From Phyllobacteriaceae bacterium (GTDB lineage: Bacteria > Pseudomonadota > Alphaproteobacteria > Rhizobiales > Rhizobiaceae), in assembly GCA_023954255.1 (NCBI GenBank), contig JAMLIH010000007.1, forward strand, positions 1 to 64,000: a DNA stretch of 64,000 bases. Direction: 5' to 3'. This document shows, piece by piece, positions 16,700 through 25,652 of this stretch; the stretch's first letter is position 1, and every line of letters starts with the position of its first letter. A program made the translations under genes and the position numbers. The notes under the pieces are model-generated. The model was given only the letters and a program-made list of their open reading frames with translations, was not told the origin of the DNA and ran no database searches.

Positions 16700-17977
16700 T
16701 CAGGCGAGAAACCTGACAGCCACACCGGCAACAATCGCCGAGGCCAGAACACCCGGCACCCCGCCGCCGCGCCACAGCCACAAGCCTGCAAGCAGGACAA
16801 TGGCGAATGCTGCCGGATCGGCACTTCCCGGCACGGGAAAATCGACAGTCCCGCCCGCAAACGACACCTGCCGCACCTCACCGAACAGGACGTGCAAACC
16901 GAACCAGATGGCAAGGTTCGCCATCACGCCGGTGACGGCTGCAGTAATCGCAGCCAGCGCTCCCGCCAGCCGGGGATTGGCACGCAACCGCTCCATGAAC
17001 GGCGCGCCGATAAAGATCCAGATAAAGCAGGGAACGAAGGTCACCCACAGGGTGATCAGCGCGCCGAGCAGGCCGCCGGTCATGGGATCCAGTCCCCCGG
17101 CATCTCGGAACGCGGCGACGAAACCGACGAACACCAGAACCAGGATCAGCGGACCGGGTGTCGTTTCCGCAAGACCGAGGCCGGCAAGCATCTCCTGCGG
17201 CACCAGCCAGTGATGAACCTCCACCGCCTGCTGGCCGACATAGGCAAGCACCGCATAGGCGCCGCCAAAGGTGACCACCGCAGCCTTTGAAAAGAATACC
17301 GCCAGATCGAAGAACGTGCCCGGCCCGAAGGCCGGACGGAGCAGCAGAACCGGCAGGAACCAGATTGCCAGTCCCGTACAGAACACCACAGCTGAAGACG
17401 CCAGGGAGACGGGTTGTCCCCAATCGTCACGCGCCTCGCCGGGTGCTGCGAAAATCTCCGGCCGCAGCAGACCCAGGATCGCGGCGCCGAGAATGACTGC
17501 CGGAAAGGGAACGCTGAACACCATCAGCGCGACAAGGGCCGCCAGTGCCACGAGATAGTGCCACCGGCTGCTCAGTGCCCGCCCCGCAACCCTGATCAGT
17601 GCCTGCACGACGATTGCCAGCACCGCTGCCTTGAGGCCGAACAGCGCGCCTTCCACATGGGGCACGCCGCCAAAATGGACATAGATCGCCGACAACGCGA
17701 TGAGGATCAGCGTGCCGGGAAGCACGAACAGACCGCCGGCGATCAGCCCTCCGGGGATACCGCGCAGCAGCCAGCCGGAATAGGTCGCAAGCTGCATTGC
17801 CTCCGGCCCCGGCAGCAGCATGCAGAAATTGAGCGCATGGAGGAAGCGCCGCTCGTCGAGCCAGCCCTTTTCCTCGACCAGCACCCGGTGCATCAGCGCG
17901 ATCTGCCCTGCCGGGCCGCCAAACGACAGGACGCCGATCTTGCCGAAGGTGCGGACAAGTTCGCCATACCCGGTCAT
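16700..17977 (-). CDS. chrA: Chromate transporter ChrA (two-domain form)
   Basis: A 425-residue CHR-family membrane protein with two homologous halves. The first has GVLSFGGPAGQIALMHR, LNFCMLLPGPEAMQLATY and GTLILIALSAIY. The second has AVVTFGGAYAVLAYVGQQ, EMLAGLGLAETTPGPLILVL and FVPCFIWIFIGAPFMERL. These are the signatures of long-chain CHR transporters, which export chromate and confer resistance. Its ATG overlaps the chrB stop by 4 bases (ATGA). The gene converges with the DUF992 gene. Confidence 0.93.
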   Translation of the reverse strand: MTGYGELVRTFGKIGVLSFGGPAGQIALMHRVLVEEKGWLDERRFLHALNFCMLLPGPEAMQLATYSGWLLRGIPGGLIAGGLFVLPGTLILIALSAIYVHFGGVPHVEGALFGLKAAVLAIVVQALIRVAGRALSSRWHYLVALAALVALMVFSVPFPAVILGAAILGLLRPEIFAAPGEARDDWGQPVSLASSAVVFCTGLAIWFLPVLLLRPAFGPGTFFDLAVFFSKAAVVTFGGAYAVLAYVGQQAVEVHHWLVPQEMLAGLGLAETTPGPLILVLVFVGFVAAFRDAGGLDPMTGGLLGALITLWVTFVPCFIWIFIGAPFMERLRANPRLAGALAAITAAVTGVMANLAIWFGLHVLFGEVRQVSFAGGTVDFPVPGSADPAAFAIVLLAGLWLWRGGGVPGVLASAIVAGVAVRFLA

Positions 17978-18798
17978 TCCACCTTCTCCATGCTTGCCGA
18001 CGGCCAGTCATGACCTTCGTCACGCGCATCCAGCGCCCATCGGTAAAAGGCATCGTAAAGGCCCATCCCGGCCTCCAATTGCTCGAGATCGTCCCTGTAC
18101 ATTCGCGAAAGCCCGGCAGAAACAGCCAGAAGGCCTGCACACTGCGGAGCAAGATCGTGCTGGTTGGTATCGGCGCCGCGCACGACAGCCGCCAATGCTC
18201 GCAACGGTTCGGTCTCCAGCTTGAATTCTTCCAGCATGGTATCGAACGCGCAGCGCTCTCCCCTGTGGCTCCAGAAAACACCCTCAACATCAAACGGAGT
18301 GGCCGAAAACCGTTCGGCAACCTCCAGCACCTGGGAGGTTTCGACAAACAGGAACCGCGCACGCGGATCGACAAACCGCCGTATCAGCCACGGGCAGGCA
18401 ATCCGGTCAATCTTGGGCCGCAGCCGGGTTACCCACAAAGTGCCTCCGTCTGCCCTTCGGGCGGGAACTGCACTGGCAGGCACCAGCGGCAAACCGGCAT
18501 CCCGCCAGGCAAGGTTTCCGCCCGCCAGGCTTTCTGCCGCCACACCATGGCTGCGAAGCAGCGCGGCCGCTCCTTGCGAGAGTTTCAACCCCTTCTGACA
18601 GACAACGACAACCTTTCGCCCGCTCAGGACCGGAACAAGTTCCTCGATGTTTGTGAAGGAATGACGAAATGCACCGGGGATGAACCTCGGATCGGCTGCA
18701 AAATCCTCATCGATGCAGATGTCCACGAGCACCGGCGCGTCGGGGCGGCCGATAAGTCTTGAAAGCTGGGAAACGGTGATTTGATCTGGAGACGCCAT
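17974..18798 (-). CDS. chrB: ChrB-type chromate resistance protein with N-terminal rhodanese domain
   Basis: A 274-residue protein. Residues about 1-110 form a rhodanese-like domain (SQLSRLIGRPDAPVLVDICI; active loop VVVCQKGLKLSQGAA with Cys), followed by the ChrB C-terminal domain (LWVTRLRPKIDRIACPWLI, RRFVDPRARFLFVE, ERCAFDTMLEEF, DLEQLEAGMGLYDAFYRWA). Classical ChrB has a different N-terminal part and acts as a chromate-responsive regulator. This form has no DNA-binding domain, so it more likely assists resistance, for instance by redox or sulfur chemistry. GGAGG lies upstream of the ATG at 18798. It forms an operon with chrA. Confidence 0.85.
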   Translation of the reverse strand: MASPDQITVSQLSRLIGRPDAPVLVDICIDEDFAADPRFIPGAFRHSFTNIEELVPVLSGRKVVVVCQKGLKLSQGAAALLRSHGVAAESLAGGNLAWRDAGLPLVPASAVPARRADGGTLWVTRLRPKIDRIACPWLIRRFVDPRARFLFVETSQVLEVAERFSATPFDVEGVFWSHRGERCAFDTMLEEFKLETEPLRALAAVVRGADTNQHDLAPQCAGLLAVSAGLSRMYRDDLEQLEAGMGLYDAFYRWALDARDEGHDWPSASMEKVE

Positions 18799-18997
18799 GC
18801 ATCCATCCTCCGGTTGACGGGTTGAAGGGATGCGAACATTGGGCTGGCGCCTCACGGGGTCGTCGCGAACCCCATACCCGCAAGTTGCTATGGTTTGGTT
18901 GCTTCAGTCAAGGTTCGGGGAAAGCGGGCAGCTTGAAAAAGCGGGCATTTACAGGCAACTGTGCGGTCCGGTGCAACAGTTTGGGACAAGGGCTTCC

Positions 18998-19876
18998 TTG
19001 GACGACGAACAAGACAGCAAACGCCAGCGCGCCTATCTCGCCCTGCGGCTGAAAAAGGCCGGCCGCAAGGCGCTGCAGGACATCACGCCGCCTGCGCTGT
19101 GGAGGCTTGTCGCGGGCAGGCAGGCCCCCAGACGCGACAAGGCCGGACTGCTGCGCGACCGCGGCGGCAAGCCCTTTGCCATCGCAGAGGACGGACCGCA
19201 GCGCTTTGCCTTCTTCGCCGGCCAGCCGGTAATCCTGCTGCCGATTGCCCGCATGCGCTATGCCGGCGCGCTCAGGTTCGAGCCGCAGGAACAGCATTTC
19301 GTTCGCTACCTTCGCGATGGCATAGGCGCCCTCGCCGCCTATTATGAAAACCACCAGCCGCGCGACGTGCTGGAAAAGCATTTTCTCCCGGCTTCCGGCA
19401 GGCCGGACACACCGCTTCGGGGCCTGCCATGGATCGAATATGCCGATGGCGAGTTCGACCGCAACGTGCCCTCGGAGAAGGGACTGGCGGCAAGCCACGG
19501 CCATCAGCACCACGGACCCGTCAGCCGTGCGAAGCTGGAACTCGAGGCCTCCCACCTCGACCGTCTGCTTGCATCCTTCCAAAAGCACGGCGTGCTGGAG
19601 ACCAACGACCTTCCGGCCGGCCATTTCATCGCCGATGACGACGGCGAATGGGCCTTCTACGTCAAGGATGGCCAGCATCGCATCGCAGTCATGGCCTATC
19701 TCGGGCATGAGGAGGCACTCGTCACGCTGACCGGCGGCGTGCGCCTTGCCCGCGAGCGGGATGCCGCCTTCTTTCCCATGGTGCGCGAAGGGCTGCTGAC
19801 ACCGGCAGAAGCACGGAAAATCCTGCGCGCCTATACCCGGCCTTTCGCCAAACCCGGCCTGTTTACATCAGAATGA
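18998..19876 (+). CDS. Unrecognised protein with ParB-like DGQHR motif
   Basis: About 292 residues from a TTG at 18998 that has AAGGG 6-10 bases upstream; in-frame ATGs at 18830 and 18890 are longer alternatives with weak sites. The N-terminal third is basic (DSKRQRAYLALRLKKAGRKA). The middle has PVILLPIARMRYAG and IEYADGEFDRNVPSEKGL. The C-terminal third has FIADDDGEWAFYVKDGQHRI followed by AVMAYLGHEEAL. The DGQHRxA element resembles the nucleotide-binding loop of ParB/sulfiredoxin-fold proteins. Similar solitary proteins are found near polysaccharide loci, but none is present here. It is divergent from chrB. No function can be given. Confidence 0.65.
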   Translation: MDDEQDSKRQRAYLALRLKKAGRKALQDITPPALWRLVAGRQAPRRDKAGLLRDRGGKPFAIAEDGPQRFAFFAGQPVILLPIARMRYAGALRFEPQEQHFVRYLRDGIGALAAYYENHQPRDVLEKHFLPASGRPDTPLRGLPWIEYADGEFDRNVPSEKGLAASHGHQHHGPVSRAKLELEASHLDRLLASFQKHGVLETNDLPAGHFIADDDGEWAFYVKDGQHRIAVMAYLGHEEALVTLTGGVRLARERDAAFFPMVREGLLTPAEARKILRAYTRPFAKPGLFTSE

Positions 19877-19892
19877 AGCAATCGCTCGCCGC

Positions 19893-19921
19893 TTGCCAGC
19901 GGCATCGGTTTGGCCTATAAG
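19893..19921 (+). promoter_or_regulatory. Predicted rplY promoter
   Basis: TTGCCA (19893-19898) and TATAAG (19916-19921) are 17 bases apart, the best sigma-70-type match in the 175-base gap before rplY. It predicts an untranslated leader of about 125 bases, long enough for autogenous control, though no defined binding motif was recognised in it. Confidence 0.55.
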
Positions 19922-20051
19922 CCGCCTGCCCGTGCAGACACCCTTGGAGGCAGCGCGGGTTTGTTGTTTTTCGACGGCAGGCAACTGCATCGAAGAACGG
20001 CAATTTCCCGGCCCGCCGGGAAACCTCACAATACACGCGAAAGGAACTACC

Positions 20052-20711
20052 ATGAGCGCATCCATCGAGCTCAAGGCACAGGCGCGTGGCCGGGTCGGCA
20101 AGGGGGCCGCTCGCGAACTACGCCGCAATTCACTGGTGCCTGCCGTTATCTACGGCGACAACAAGGATCCCCTGCCGATTGCCGTTCCCTACAAGGAACT
20201 TTCCATCCTGATCAATTCGGGCGGCTTTCTCAACACCGTGCTGGAAGTGGAAGTCGACGGCAGCAAGCACCGTGTGCTGCCGAAGGACTACCAGACCGAG
20301 CCGGTCCGCGATTTCTTCACCCATGTCGACTTTCTGCGCATTGGCAAGAACACCAAGGTTACGGTGGAAATCCCGGTTCACTACATCAACGAAGACGATT
20401 GCCCCGGCATCCGCAAGGGCGGCGTACTCAACATTGTCCGTCACGCGCTGGAGGTTTCCTGCCGCGCCGACGCGATCCCGGAATATTTCGAGATCGACCT
20501 GACCGGCCTGGAAATCGAGGACGTGGTTCACGCCTCGGCAATCACCCTGCCGGACGGCGTGACGCTGACGGTTTTCGACCGCGACCCGACCATGTGCTCG
20601 ATTGCTGCGCCGACCGTTTCGGCTGCTGCCGGTGAGGACGAGGGCGAGGCAGTTGCTGCCGATGAAGTTCCGGCAGGCGACGAGGACCAGGAAGAGGGCG
20701 GCGAGGAGTAA
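20052..20711 (+). CDS. rplY: 50S ribosomal protein L25/general stress protein Ctc
   Basis: A 219-residue L25 of the long CTC type: an N-terminal 5S-rRNA-binding domain (MSASIELKAQARGRVGKGAA, VPAVIYGDNKDP, LPKDYQTEPVRDFFTHVDFL) and a C-terminal TL5 domain (VEIPVHYINEDDCPGIRKGG, YFEIDLTGLEIEDVVHAS). The end is a strongly acidic tail (EDEGEAVAADEVPAGDEDQE). AAGGA lies upstream of the ATG. It heads the conserved rplY-pth-ychF cluster, with 48 bases to pth. Confidence 0.95.
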   Translation: MSASIELKAQARGRVGKGAARELRRNSLVPAVIYGDNKDPLPIAVPYKELSILINSGGFLNTVLEVEVDGSKHRVLPKDYQTEPVRDFFTHVDFLRIGKNTKVTVEIPVHYINEDDCPGIRKGGVLNIVRHALEVSCRADAIPEYFEIDLTGLEIEDVVHASAITLPDGVTLTVFDRDPTMCSIAAPTVSAAAGEDEGEAVAADEVPAGDEDQEEGGEE

Positions 20712-20759
20712 TCCCCGTCCGGCCCGGCCGGTTGTCTGCTCCCGCAAGGAGGTTCCGCC

Positions 20760-21467
20760 ATGCGCATGCTCGTGGGGTTGGGAAATCCGGGGGAGAAATA
20801 TGCCGGCAACCGGCACAATATCGGTTTCATGGCGGCGGATGAGATACACCGCCGCCATTCCTTTTCTCCCTGGCGCAAGAAGTTCAAAGCCGAAATCGCC
20901 GATGGCGAACTGGCCGGCGAAAAAGTCTTGCTGGTAAAACCCCAGACAATGATGAACCTGTCCGGCGAAAGCGTTGGCGAAGCGTTGCGCTTCTACAAGA
21001 TGGCGATCGGCGACATCACCGTTTTCTACGACGAGCTCGACCTTGCCCCCGGCAAGGTGCGGGTGAAGACCGGCGGCGGTTCCGGCGGCCACAATGGCAT
21101 CAAGTCGATCGACGCCCATTGCGGCAGGGATTATGCCCGTGTGCGGCTCGGCATCGGCCATCCCGGCGACAAGGCACGGGTTACCGGCCATGTCCTGGGC
21201 GATTTCGCCAAGTCGGACCGAGAATGGCTCGATCCCCTGCTGCAGGCGGTCGCAGACCATGCCGGCCTGCTGGTCTCGGGCGACCCGTCGACTTTCATGA
21301 ACCGCGTCGCCCTTGCCACCGGCAGCGAGAAACCGGGCTCCGGGCCGAAACAACCGAAAAAGGCCCAAAGCCACATCCATCAGGCCCGCAGCAATGCGCC
21401 AAAAATGGATGTCCCCAAAACCGGTCCGATGGCCGACATGCTGAAAAAACTGTTCGGGAAAGACTAA
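20760..21467 (+). CDS. pth: Peptidyl-tRNA hydrolase
   Basis: A 235-residue enzyme that releases peptides from drop-off peptidyl-tRNA. It has [20 protein letters not shown] with the catalytic His19, [37 protein letters not shown] and [14 protein letters not shown], plus [20 protein letters not shown]. Beyond the usual domain of about 190 residues there is a basic C-terminal tail ([16 protein letters not shown] through [10 protein letters not shown]), often seen in rhizobia. AGGAGG lies about 5 bases before the ATG. The ychF gene starts 3 bases after the stop. Confidence 0.95.
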   Translation: MRMLVGLGNPGEKYAGNRHNIGFMAADEIHRRHSFSPWRKKFKAEIADGELAGEKVLLVKPQTMMNLSGESVGEALRFYKMAIGDITVFYDELDLAPGKVRVKTGGGSGGHNGIKSIDAHCGRDYARVRLGIGHPGDKARVTGHVLGDFAKSDREWLDPLLQAVADHAGLLVSGDPSTFMNRVALATGSEKPGSGPKQPKKAQSHIHQARSNAPKMDVPKTGPMADMLKKLFGKD

Positions 21468-21470
21468 GAC

Positions 21471-22574
21471 ATGGGTTTCAAATGCGGCATTGTGGGCCTG
21501 CCCAATGTGGGTAAATCCACGCTTTTCAACGCACTCACCAAGACGGCCGCAGCGCAGGCCGCCAACTACCCCTTCTGCACCATCGAGCCGAATACCGGCG
21601 AGGTGGCGGTGCCCGACAGGCGGCTGAAGCAGATTGCCGATGTCGCCGGCTCGAAGGAAATCATCCCGACGCGCATCTCCTTTGTCGACATTGCCGGCCT
21701 GGTGCGCGGCGCCTCGAAGGGCGAAGGCCTCGGCAACCAGTTCCTCGCCAACATCCGCGAGGTCGACGCCATCGTCCATGTGTTGCGCTGTTTCGAGGAC
21801 GACGACATTACCCATGTCGAAGGCCGCATCGACCCCGTGGCCGACGCCGAGACCATCGAGACCGAACTGATGCTCGCCGATCTCGAATCGCTCGAACGCC
21901 GAACCGACCAGACGCGCAAGAAGGCAACCGGCAAGGACAAGGAGGCGATGACGGTCCTGCCGATGATGGAGGCGGCGCTGAAACTGCTGCATGACGGCAA
22001 GCCGGCCCGCATCCTGCTCGACGGCATTGCGGCAGAAGATCTGAAAATCCTCAAGGGTCTCAACCTGCTGACCTCGAAGCCCGTTCTCTATGTCTGCAAC
22101 GTCGCGGAAGCCGATGCGGCAGGCGGCAACGCCCATTCCGAAGCGGTGGCGAAGATGGCCGCCGAACAGGGTGCCGAAACCGTCGTCATCTCGGCAGCCA
22201 TTGAGGAGGAAATCGCCCAGATGCCGGAGGAGGAACAGCCCGAATATCTCGAAATGAACGGCTTGAGCGAATCCGGCCTCGACCGGCTGATCGCCGCAGG
22301 CTACCGCCTGCTCGACCTCATCACCTATTTTACCGCCGGCCCCAAGGAAACCCGTGCATGGACCGTCAGGCGCGGCTCCAAGGCGCCACAGGCAGCCGGC
22401 GTCATCCACACCGATTTCGAACGGGGCTTCATCCGCGCCCAGACCATCGCCTTTGACGACTACATCTCGCTTGGCGGCGAACAGGGCGCCAAGGAAGCCG
22501 GCAAGGCCCGCGACGAAGGCAAGGAATACGTCGTCCACGACGGCGACGTGATGCTGTTCAAGTTCAATACATAA
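21471..22574 (+). CDS. ychF: Redox-regulated ATPase YchF (Obg family)
   Basis: A 367-residue universally conserved P-loop protein. It has G1 GLPNVGKST, the G2 region ANYPFCTIEPNTGEV, G3 FVDIAGLVRGASKGEGLGNQ, a coiled-coil insertion (ESLERRTDQTRKKATG) and a C-terminal TGS domain (LDLITYFTAGPKETRAWTVR, through YVVHDGDVMLFKFNT). YchF binds ATP rather than GTP and associates with ribosomes; the family role in stress and translation is only partly known. It is coupled to pth. Confidence 0.96.
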   Translation: MGFKCGIVGLPNVGKSTLFNALTKTAAAQAANYPFCTIEPNTGEVAVPDRRLKQIADVAGSKEIIPTRISFVDIAGLVRGASKGEGLGNQFLANIREVDAIVHVLRCFEDDDITHVEGRIDPVADAETIETELMLADLESLERRTDQTRKKATGKDKEAMTVLPMMEAALKLLHDGKPARILLDGIAAEDLKILKGLNLLTSKPVLYVCNVAEADAAGGNAHSEAVAKMAAEQGAETVVISAAIEEEIAQMPEEEQPEYLEMNGLSESGLDRLIAAGYRLLDLITYFTAGPKETRAWTVRRGSKAPQAAGVIHTDFERGFIRAQTIAFDDYISLGGEQGAKEAGKARDEGKEYVVHDGDVMLFKFNT

Positions 22575-22613
22575 AACGCTCGCAGCCGGAGCGAAGGATG
22601 ATAAGCTGCCGTC

Positions 22614-23675
22614 ATGGCATTCGATTTCATCTTCATGCTGACGGCAAACGACTCGACCATCCCCGATGCCCGCGCACGGCTCGAGGATGTGCTGGCGGGC
22701 GGTGCCCGCCATATCGGTTTCAAGGATGTCGGCCTGCCCTTCGATGAACTGAAGGGCCTTGCCGCCGATATCCGCGCTGCCGGCGGGCGGGCCTATCTCG
22801 AGGTGGTAAGCCTCGACGAGGAAAGCGAACTGCGCTCGGCAAAAGCGGCCATCGACCTTGAAGTAGACTGCCTGCTCGGCGGCACAAGGGCTGCCGCCGT
22901 CGCCCCCCTGCTGCGCGATCATCCGGTGCGCTACTATCCCTTCCCCGGAAAGATCGTAGGCCATCCCAGCGTGCTTGCGGGCAGCATCGAGGAGATTGCC
23001 GGGAGTGCCCGCCAACTGGCCGATCTTGAAACCGTTCACGGCCTCGATTTGCTCGCCTACCGCTTTGCCGGTGACGTGCCGGCATTGATGAAGGCCGTTT
23101 GCCGGTCGACCGGCAAGCCGGTGATCATGGCAGGCTCCATCGACCAGGAAGAGCGCATCAGGGCAGCAGCCGAGGCCGGCGCAGCGGGCTTTACTGTCGG
23201 CACGGCAGCCTTTGCCGAGAACTTTCCGGCGGCTGAGAAGGGTCTCGTCTCCCAGGTTCAGGCCATTCTGGCGATGACCGGGCGGGCAAGGCAGCATTCG
23301 TCGGCCCCCAAGCGCATCGCGCTCGTCGCCCACAACAATCGCAAGGCTCATCTGACGGCCTGGGTTGGCCGCCACGCAGAAACCCTGAAGCGTCACCGCA
23401 TCGTCTGCACCGGCGGCACCGGCACCATGCTCGGCAAGGCCCGCCCCGGACTCTCCATCCGCCGCCTGCAGCGCGGCTCCCATGGCGGCGACCAGCAATT
23501 GGGCGCGCTGGTCGCAACCGGTGAACTGGACGCGGTGATCTTCTTCGCCGATCCTCACAGCCCCGGCGCCATCGATTTCGATCTGCTGGCGCTGCTGCGC
23601 CTGGCAATCCAGCACGATACGCCGATTGCCTGCAGTCCGGCGGCGGCCGACATGATCGTCGCCGCCATCCTGTAG
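22614..23675 (+). CDS. Fusion of TIM-barrel domain and methylglyoxal-synthase-like domain
   Basis: A 353-residue two-domain protein. Residues 1-225 look like a beta/alpha barrel: HIGFKDVGLPFDELKGLAAD, AYLEVVSLDEESELRSAKAA, VDCLLGGTR, RYYPFPGKIVGHPSVLAGS, HGLDLLAYRF, and the phosphate-type end IMAGSIDQEERIRAAAEAG then GFTVGTAAF. Residues 234-353 match methylglyoxal synthase: RIALVAHNNRK, TGGTGTML, HGGDQQLGAL, VIFFADP. Relative to the E. coli enzyme the His (VAHD), GGD and ADP aspartates remain, but the Asp of VAHD is Asn and active-site His98 aligns with Ile320. The domain may be a ligand-binding or altered enzyme. The substrate is unknown. It follows ychF by 39 bases. Confidence 0.75.
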   Translation: MAFDFIFMLTANDSTIPDARARLEDVLAGGARHIGFKDVGLPFDELKGLAADIRAAGGRAYLEVVSLDEESELRSAKAAIDLEVDCLLGGTRAAAVAPLLRDHPVRYYPFPGKIVGHPSVLAGSIEEIAGSARQLADLETVHGLDLLAYRFAGDVPALMKAVCRSTGKPVIMAGSIDQEERIRAAAEAGAAGFTVGTAAFAENFPAAEKGLVSQVQAILAMTGRARQHSSAPKRIALVAHNNRKAHLTAWVGRHAETLKRHRIVCTGGTGTMLGKARPGLSIRRLQRGSHGGDQQLGALVATGELDAVIFFADPHSPGAIDFDLLALLRLAIQHDTPIACSPAAADMIVAAIL

Positions 23676-23781
23676 GGGAATTCAGGTTTTGACGGAATCG
23701 GCAAAACACGAATGCACAAGCGAAACCCGCAGCTTAAATCATTGTCCCGTTTTTTCGAAACGTGAAATGATATGACTCACG

Positions 23782-24870
23782 TCACCTCTGGACGGGCGGG
23801 ACACGCGACCGGATTGCCTCCGGCATCGCCTCGACGAACAGCGCGCGCAATTGCTGCCAGCCCGATCCCAGCAGCAGCACGATCACGCCCACCGCCAGGA
23901 AGACAAAGGCGGTGATCGAGGAGATGTCGACGCCGATTTCCCGCGTGATGATGGCAAGCGCCGCACCCAGCGAGATCAGCCCGGAGGTAACGAATGCCCG
24001 CCGGTCGATGACGATGCCGATCAGCACCATCAGGGTCACGATGCCGATTGCCGCCATGGCTTCCGCCGCACTGGGTTTGTCCGACCACCAGAAACCGTCC
24101 GAACCAAACAATATCGCAAAGGCCGAGTACAGCAGCAGGGGGGCAGCCGCCAGGTGCAGCCAGAAGGCGACATCCGAGCGCCGCGTCACCCGCATGCGGT
24201 CTGCCGCATCGAAGCGCAGCGCCACGGCGAACATGCCGAGGGTCAGAACAAGCCCGATGACGCCGATAAGCCTCGGATAGGTGTTGAACAGCGAATCCAT
24301 TTTGGTATCGGCGCCAAAGGCTGCAAGGATCAGGAAGAAGGCCAGGCTGAAACCCGCCCAGATCATCGCAGCCAGTGCAACCGGCACCCGGTAGCGCCAG
24401 TAAAACAGCGCCAGTGCGGCAACCTGCGCGAGGAACAGAAAAGCCCCCGCCAGACTGCCGCCGCCACCGACCGCCGCTTCCACGACTACGCCGACCGAGG
24501 CAACCAGCATCACCGTCAGCGTGAAGGCCGGCAGTGCCAGGCGCTGGCGCTTCACGAACCATTCCGCCAGCACGATGATCGCCGGAATGACGGCGATGGC
24601 ACTGGCCAGAGCCCAAAGCCCGCCAAGTGCGATAATGATGCCGATGGTGATCAGGATATCGTGAAAGCCGCGAATGAAGCGCGGCGCTTCAGAAGCACCG
24701 GGAATGCCGGCATCGTCTGCGTCGCTCGGCTGCGAAAGCTCGGCAAATACGCCACCTGCAGCAGGTGTGCCGGCAAGTTCGCCATGCAGCGCCAGGAGCC
24801 GCTGGCGGGTTAGCTCATCGACAACACCACGCTCCAGCGCCACTTTCAGAAACGAAACAACATCGCTCAT
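23782..24870 (-). CDS. Multi-pass membrane protein of unknown function
   Basis: A 362-residue protein. A soluble N-terminus of about 65 residues (MSDVVSFLKVALERGVVDEL, TRQRLLALHGEL) resembles the start of DUF2157-type proteins. About ten hydrophobic segments follow, such as ILITIGIIIALGGLWALASA, LTVMLVASVGVVVEAAVGG, AAMIWAGFSLAFFLILAAF and TAFVFLAVGVIVLLLGSGW. No transport or catalytic motif is evident. Its start overlaps the DUF599 stop by 4 bases, so the two membrane proteins are probably made together. The 106 bases between this gene and the MGS fusion (23676-23781) hold no clear terminator. Confidence 0.82.
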   Translation of the reverse strand: MSDVVSFLKVALERGVVDELTRQRLLALHGELAGTPAAGGVFAELSQPSDADDAGIPGASEAPRFIRGFHDILITIGIIIALGGLWALASAIAVIPAIIVLAEWFVKRQRLALPAFTLTVMLVASVGVVVEAAVGGGGSLAGAFLFLAQVAALALFYWRYRVPVALAAMIWAGFSLAFFLILAAFGADTKMDSLFNTYPRLIGVIGLVLTLGMFAVALRFDAADRMRVTRRSDVAFWLHLAAAPLLLYSAFAILFGSDGFWWSDKPSAAEAMAAIGIVTLMVLIGIVIDRRAFVTSGLISLGAALAIITREIGVDISSITAFVFLAVGVIVLLLGSGWQQLRALFVEAMPEAIRSRVPPVQR

Positions 24871-25571
24871 CCGTTTTCCTCGTTTGCCAGCACCGCCCGC
24901 GCCCGTGACCGGAATTGCCGCCTTGCCAGAACCAGCACCACGAACACTGTCGTGGCGATCAGCACCCAGGGACCGACGAACCAGCCGAGATAGCCGAGCG
25001 CAAAGAAGATACCGCGCAGACCGGCAGTGAAATGATGGCTGGCGATGATGTTCATTTCAGCCGCCTGCAGCGCCACCCTGCGGCGCTCTTCCAGCGGCGC
25101 CTTGTCCGGTTGCTGCACCGCACCCATCAGAATCGAGCAGTAGTTGAACAGCCGGAACGCCCAGCCGAACTTGAAGAAGGAATAGACGAACAGAACGGTC
25201 AACCCAAGCACCTTGAGTTCGAATATCCCCCGGTTCGGCGTGTTGTCGAGCGGCAGGTCCTGATAGATTTCCACCACCAGATCGGCCGATCCCAGCAGGG
25301 CGAAACAGCCGCCGATGGCAAGGATCGAGGTGGAGGCGAAAAAGGCCGTGCCATGCTGCAGGCCGTTGAGGATCGACGTGTCGACGATCCGCAACTCGCG
25401 TTCCGCCAGCACCAGCATCCATTCGCGCCGCTTGTGGGCCATCATCCCCGACAGGCTCTTGTGCTTGAGTAGTGTGTGCTGGGTGAGCACTTCGAAAAGC
25501 AGCCAGATGCCGAAAAAGGCAGCAAGCGCTAGATGATCTGCGGTGGTAAGCGCGGCAAGTGCGTTGGTCAC
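24867..25571 (-). CDS. DUF599 family membrane protein
   Basis: A 234-residue inner-membrane protein with four or five hydrophobic segments. Recognisable DUF599 elements are KSLSGMMAHKRREWMLVLAE, NGLQHGTAFFASTSILAIGG, LTVLFVYSFFKFGWAFRLFN and AAEMNIIASHHFTAGLRGIF. The family is widespread in alphaproteobacteria and has no established biochemical role. It is the first gene of a two-gene unit with the 23782-24870 protein. Confidence 0.88.
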   Translation of the reverse strand: MTNALAALTTADHLALAAFFGIWLLFEVLTQHTLLKHKSLSGMMAHKRREWMLVLAERELRIVDTSILNGLQHGTAFFASTSILAIGGCFALLGSADLVVEIYQDLPLDNTPNRGIFELKVLGLTVLFVYSFFKFGWAFRLFNYCSILMGAVQQPDKAPLEERRRVALQAAEMNIIASHHFTAGLRGIFFALGYLGWFVGPWVLIATTVFVVLVLARRQFRSRARAVLANEENG

Positions 25572-25652
25572 GGTTCAGACAGCTTCCAGACGGAACGGTT
25601 ACCGGCAGCCTGTCGGAAGCGGCGCTTCAGGTCAATCCGTCACCCGGCAGGC

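Noticed and set aside
20130-23615. 1161-codon minus-strand open frame across rplY, pth, ychF and the MGS fusion
   Set aside because: It runs antisense to four well-supported genes and has typical mirror composition (many Arg, Gly, His); an artefact of GC-rich codon use.
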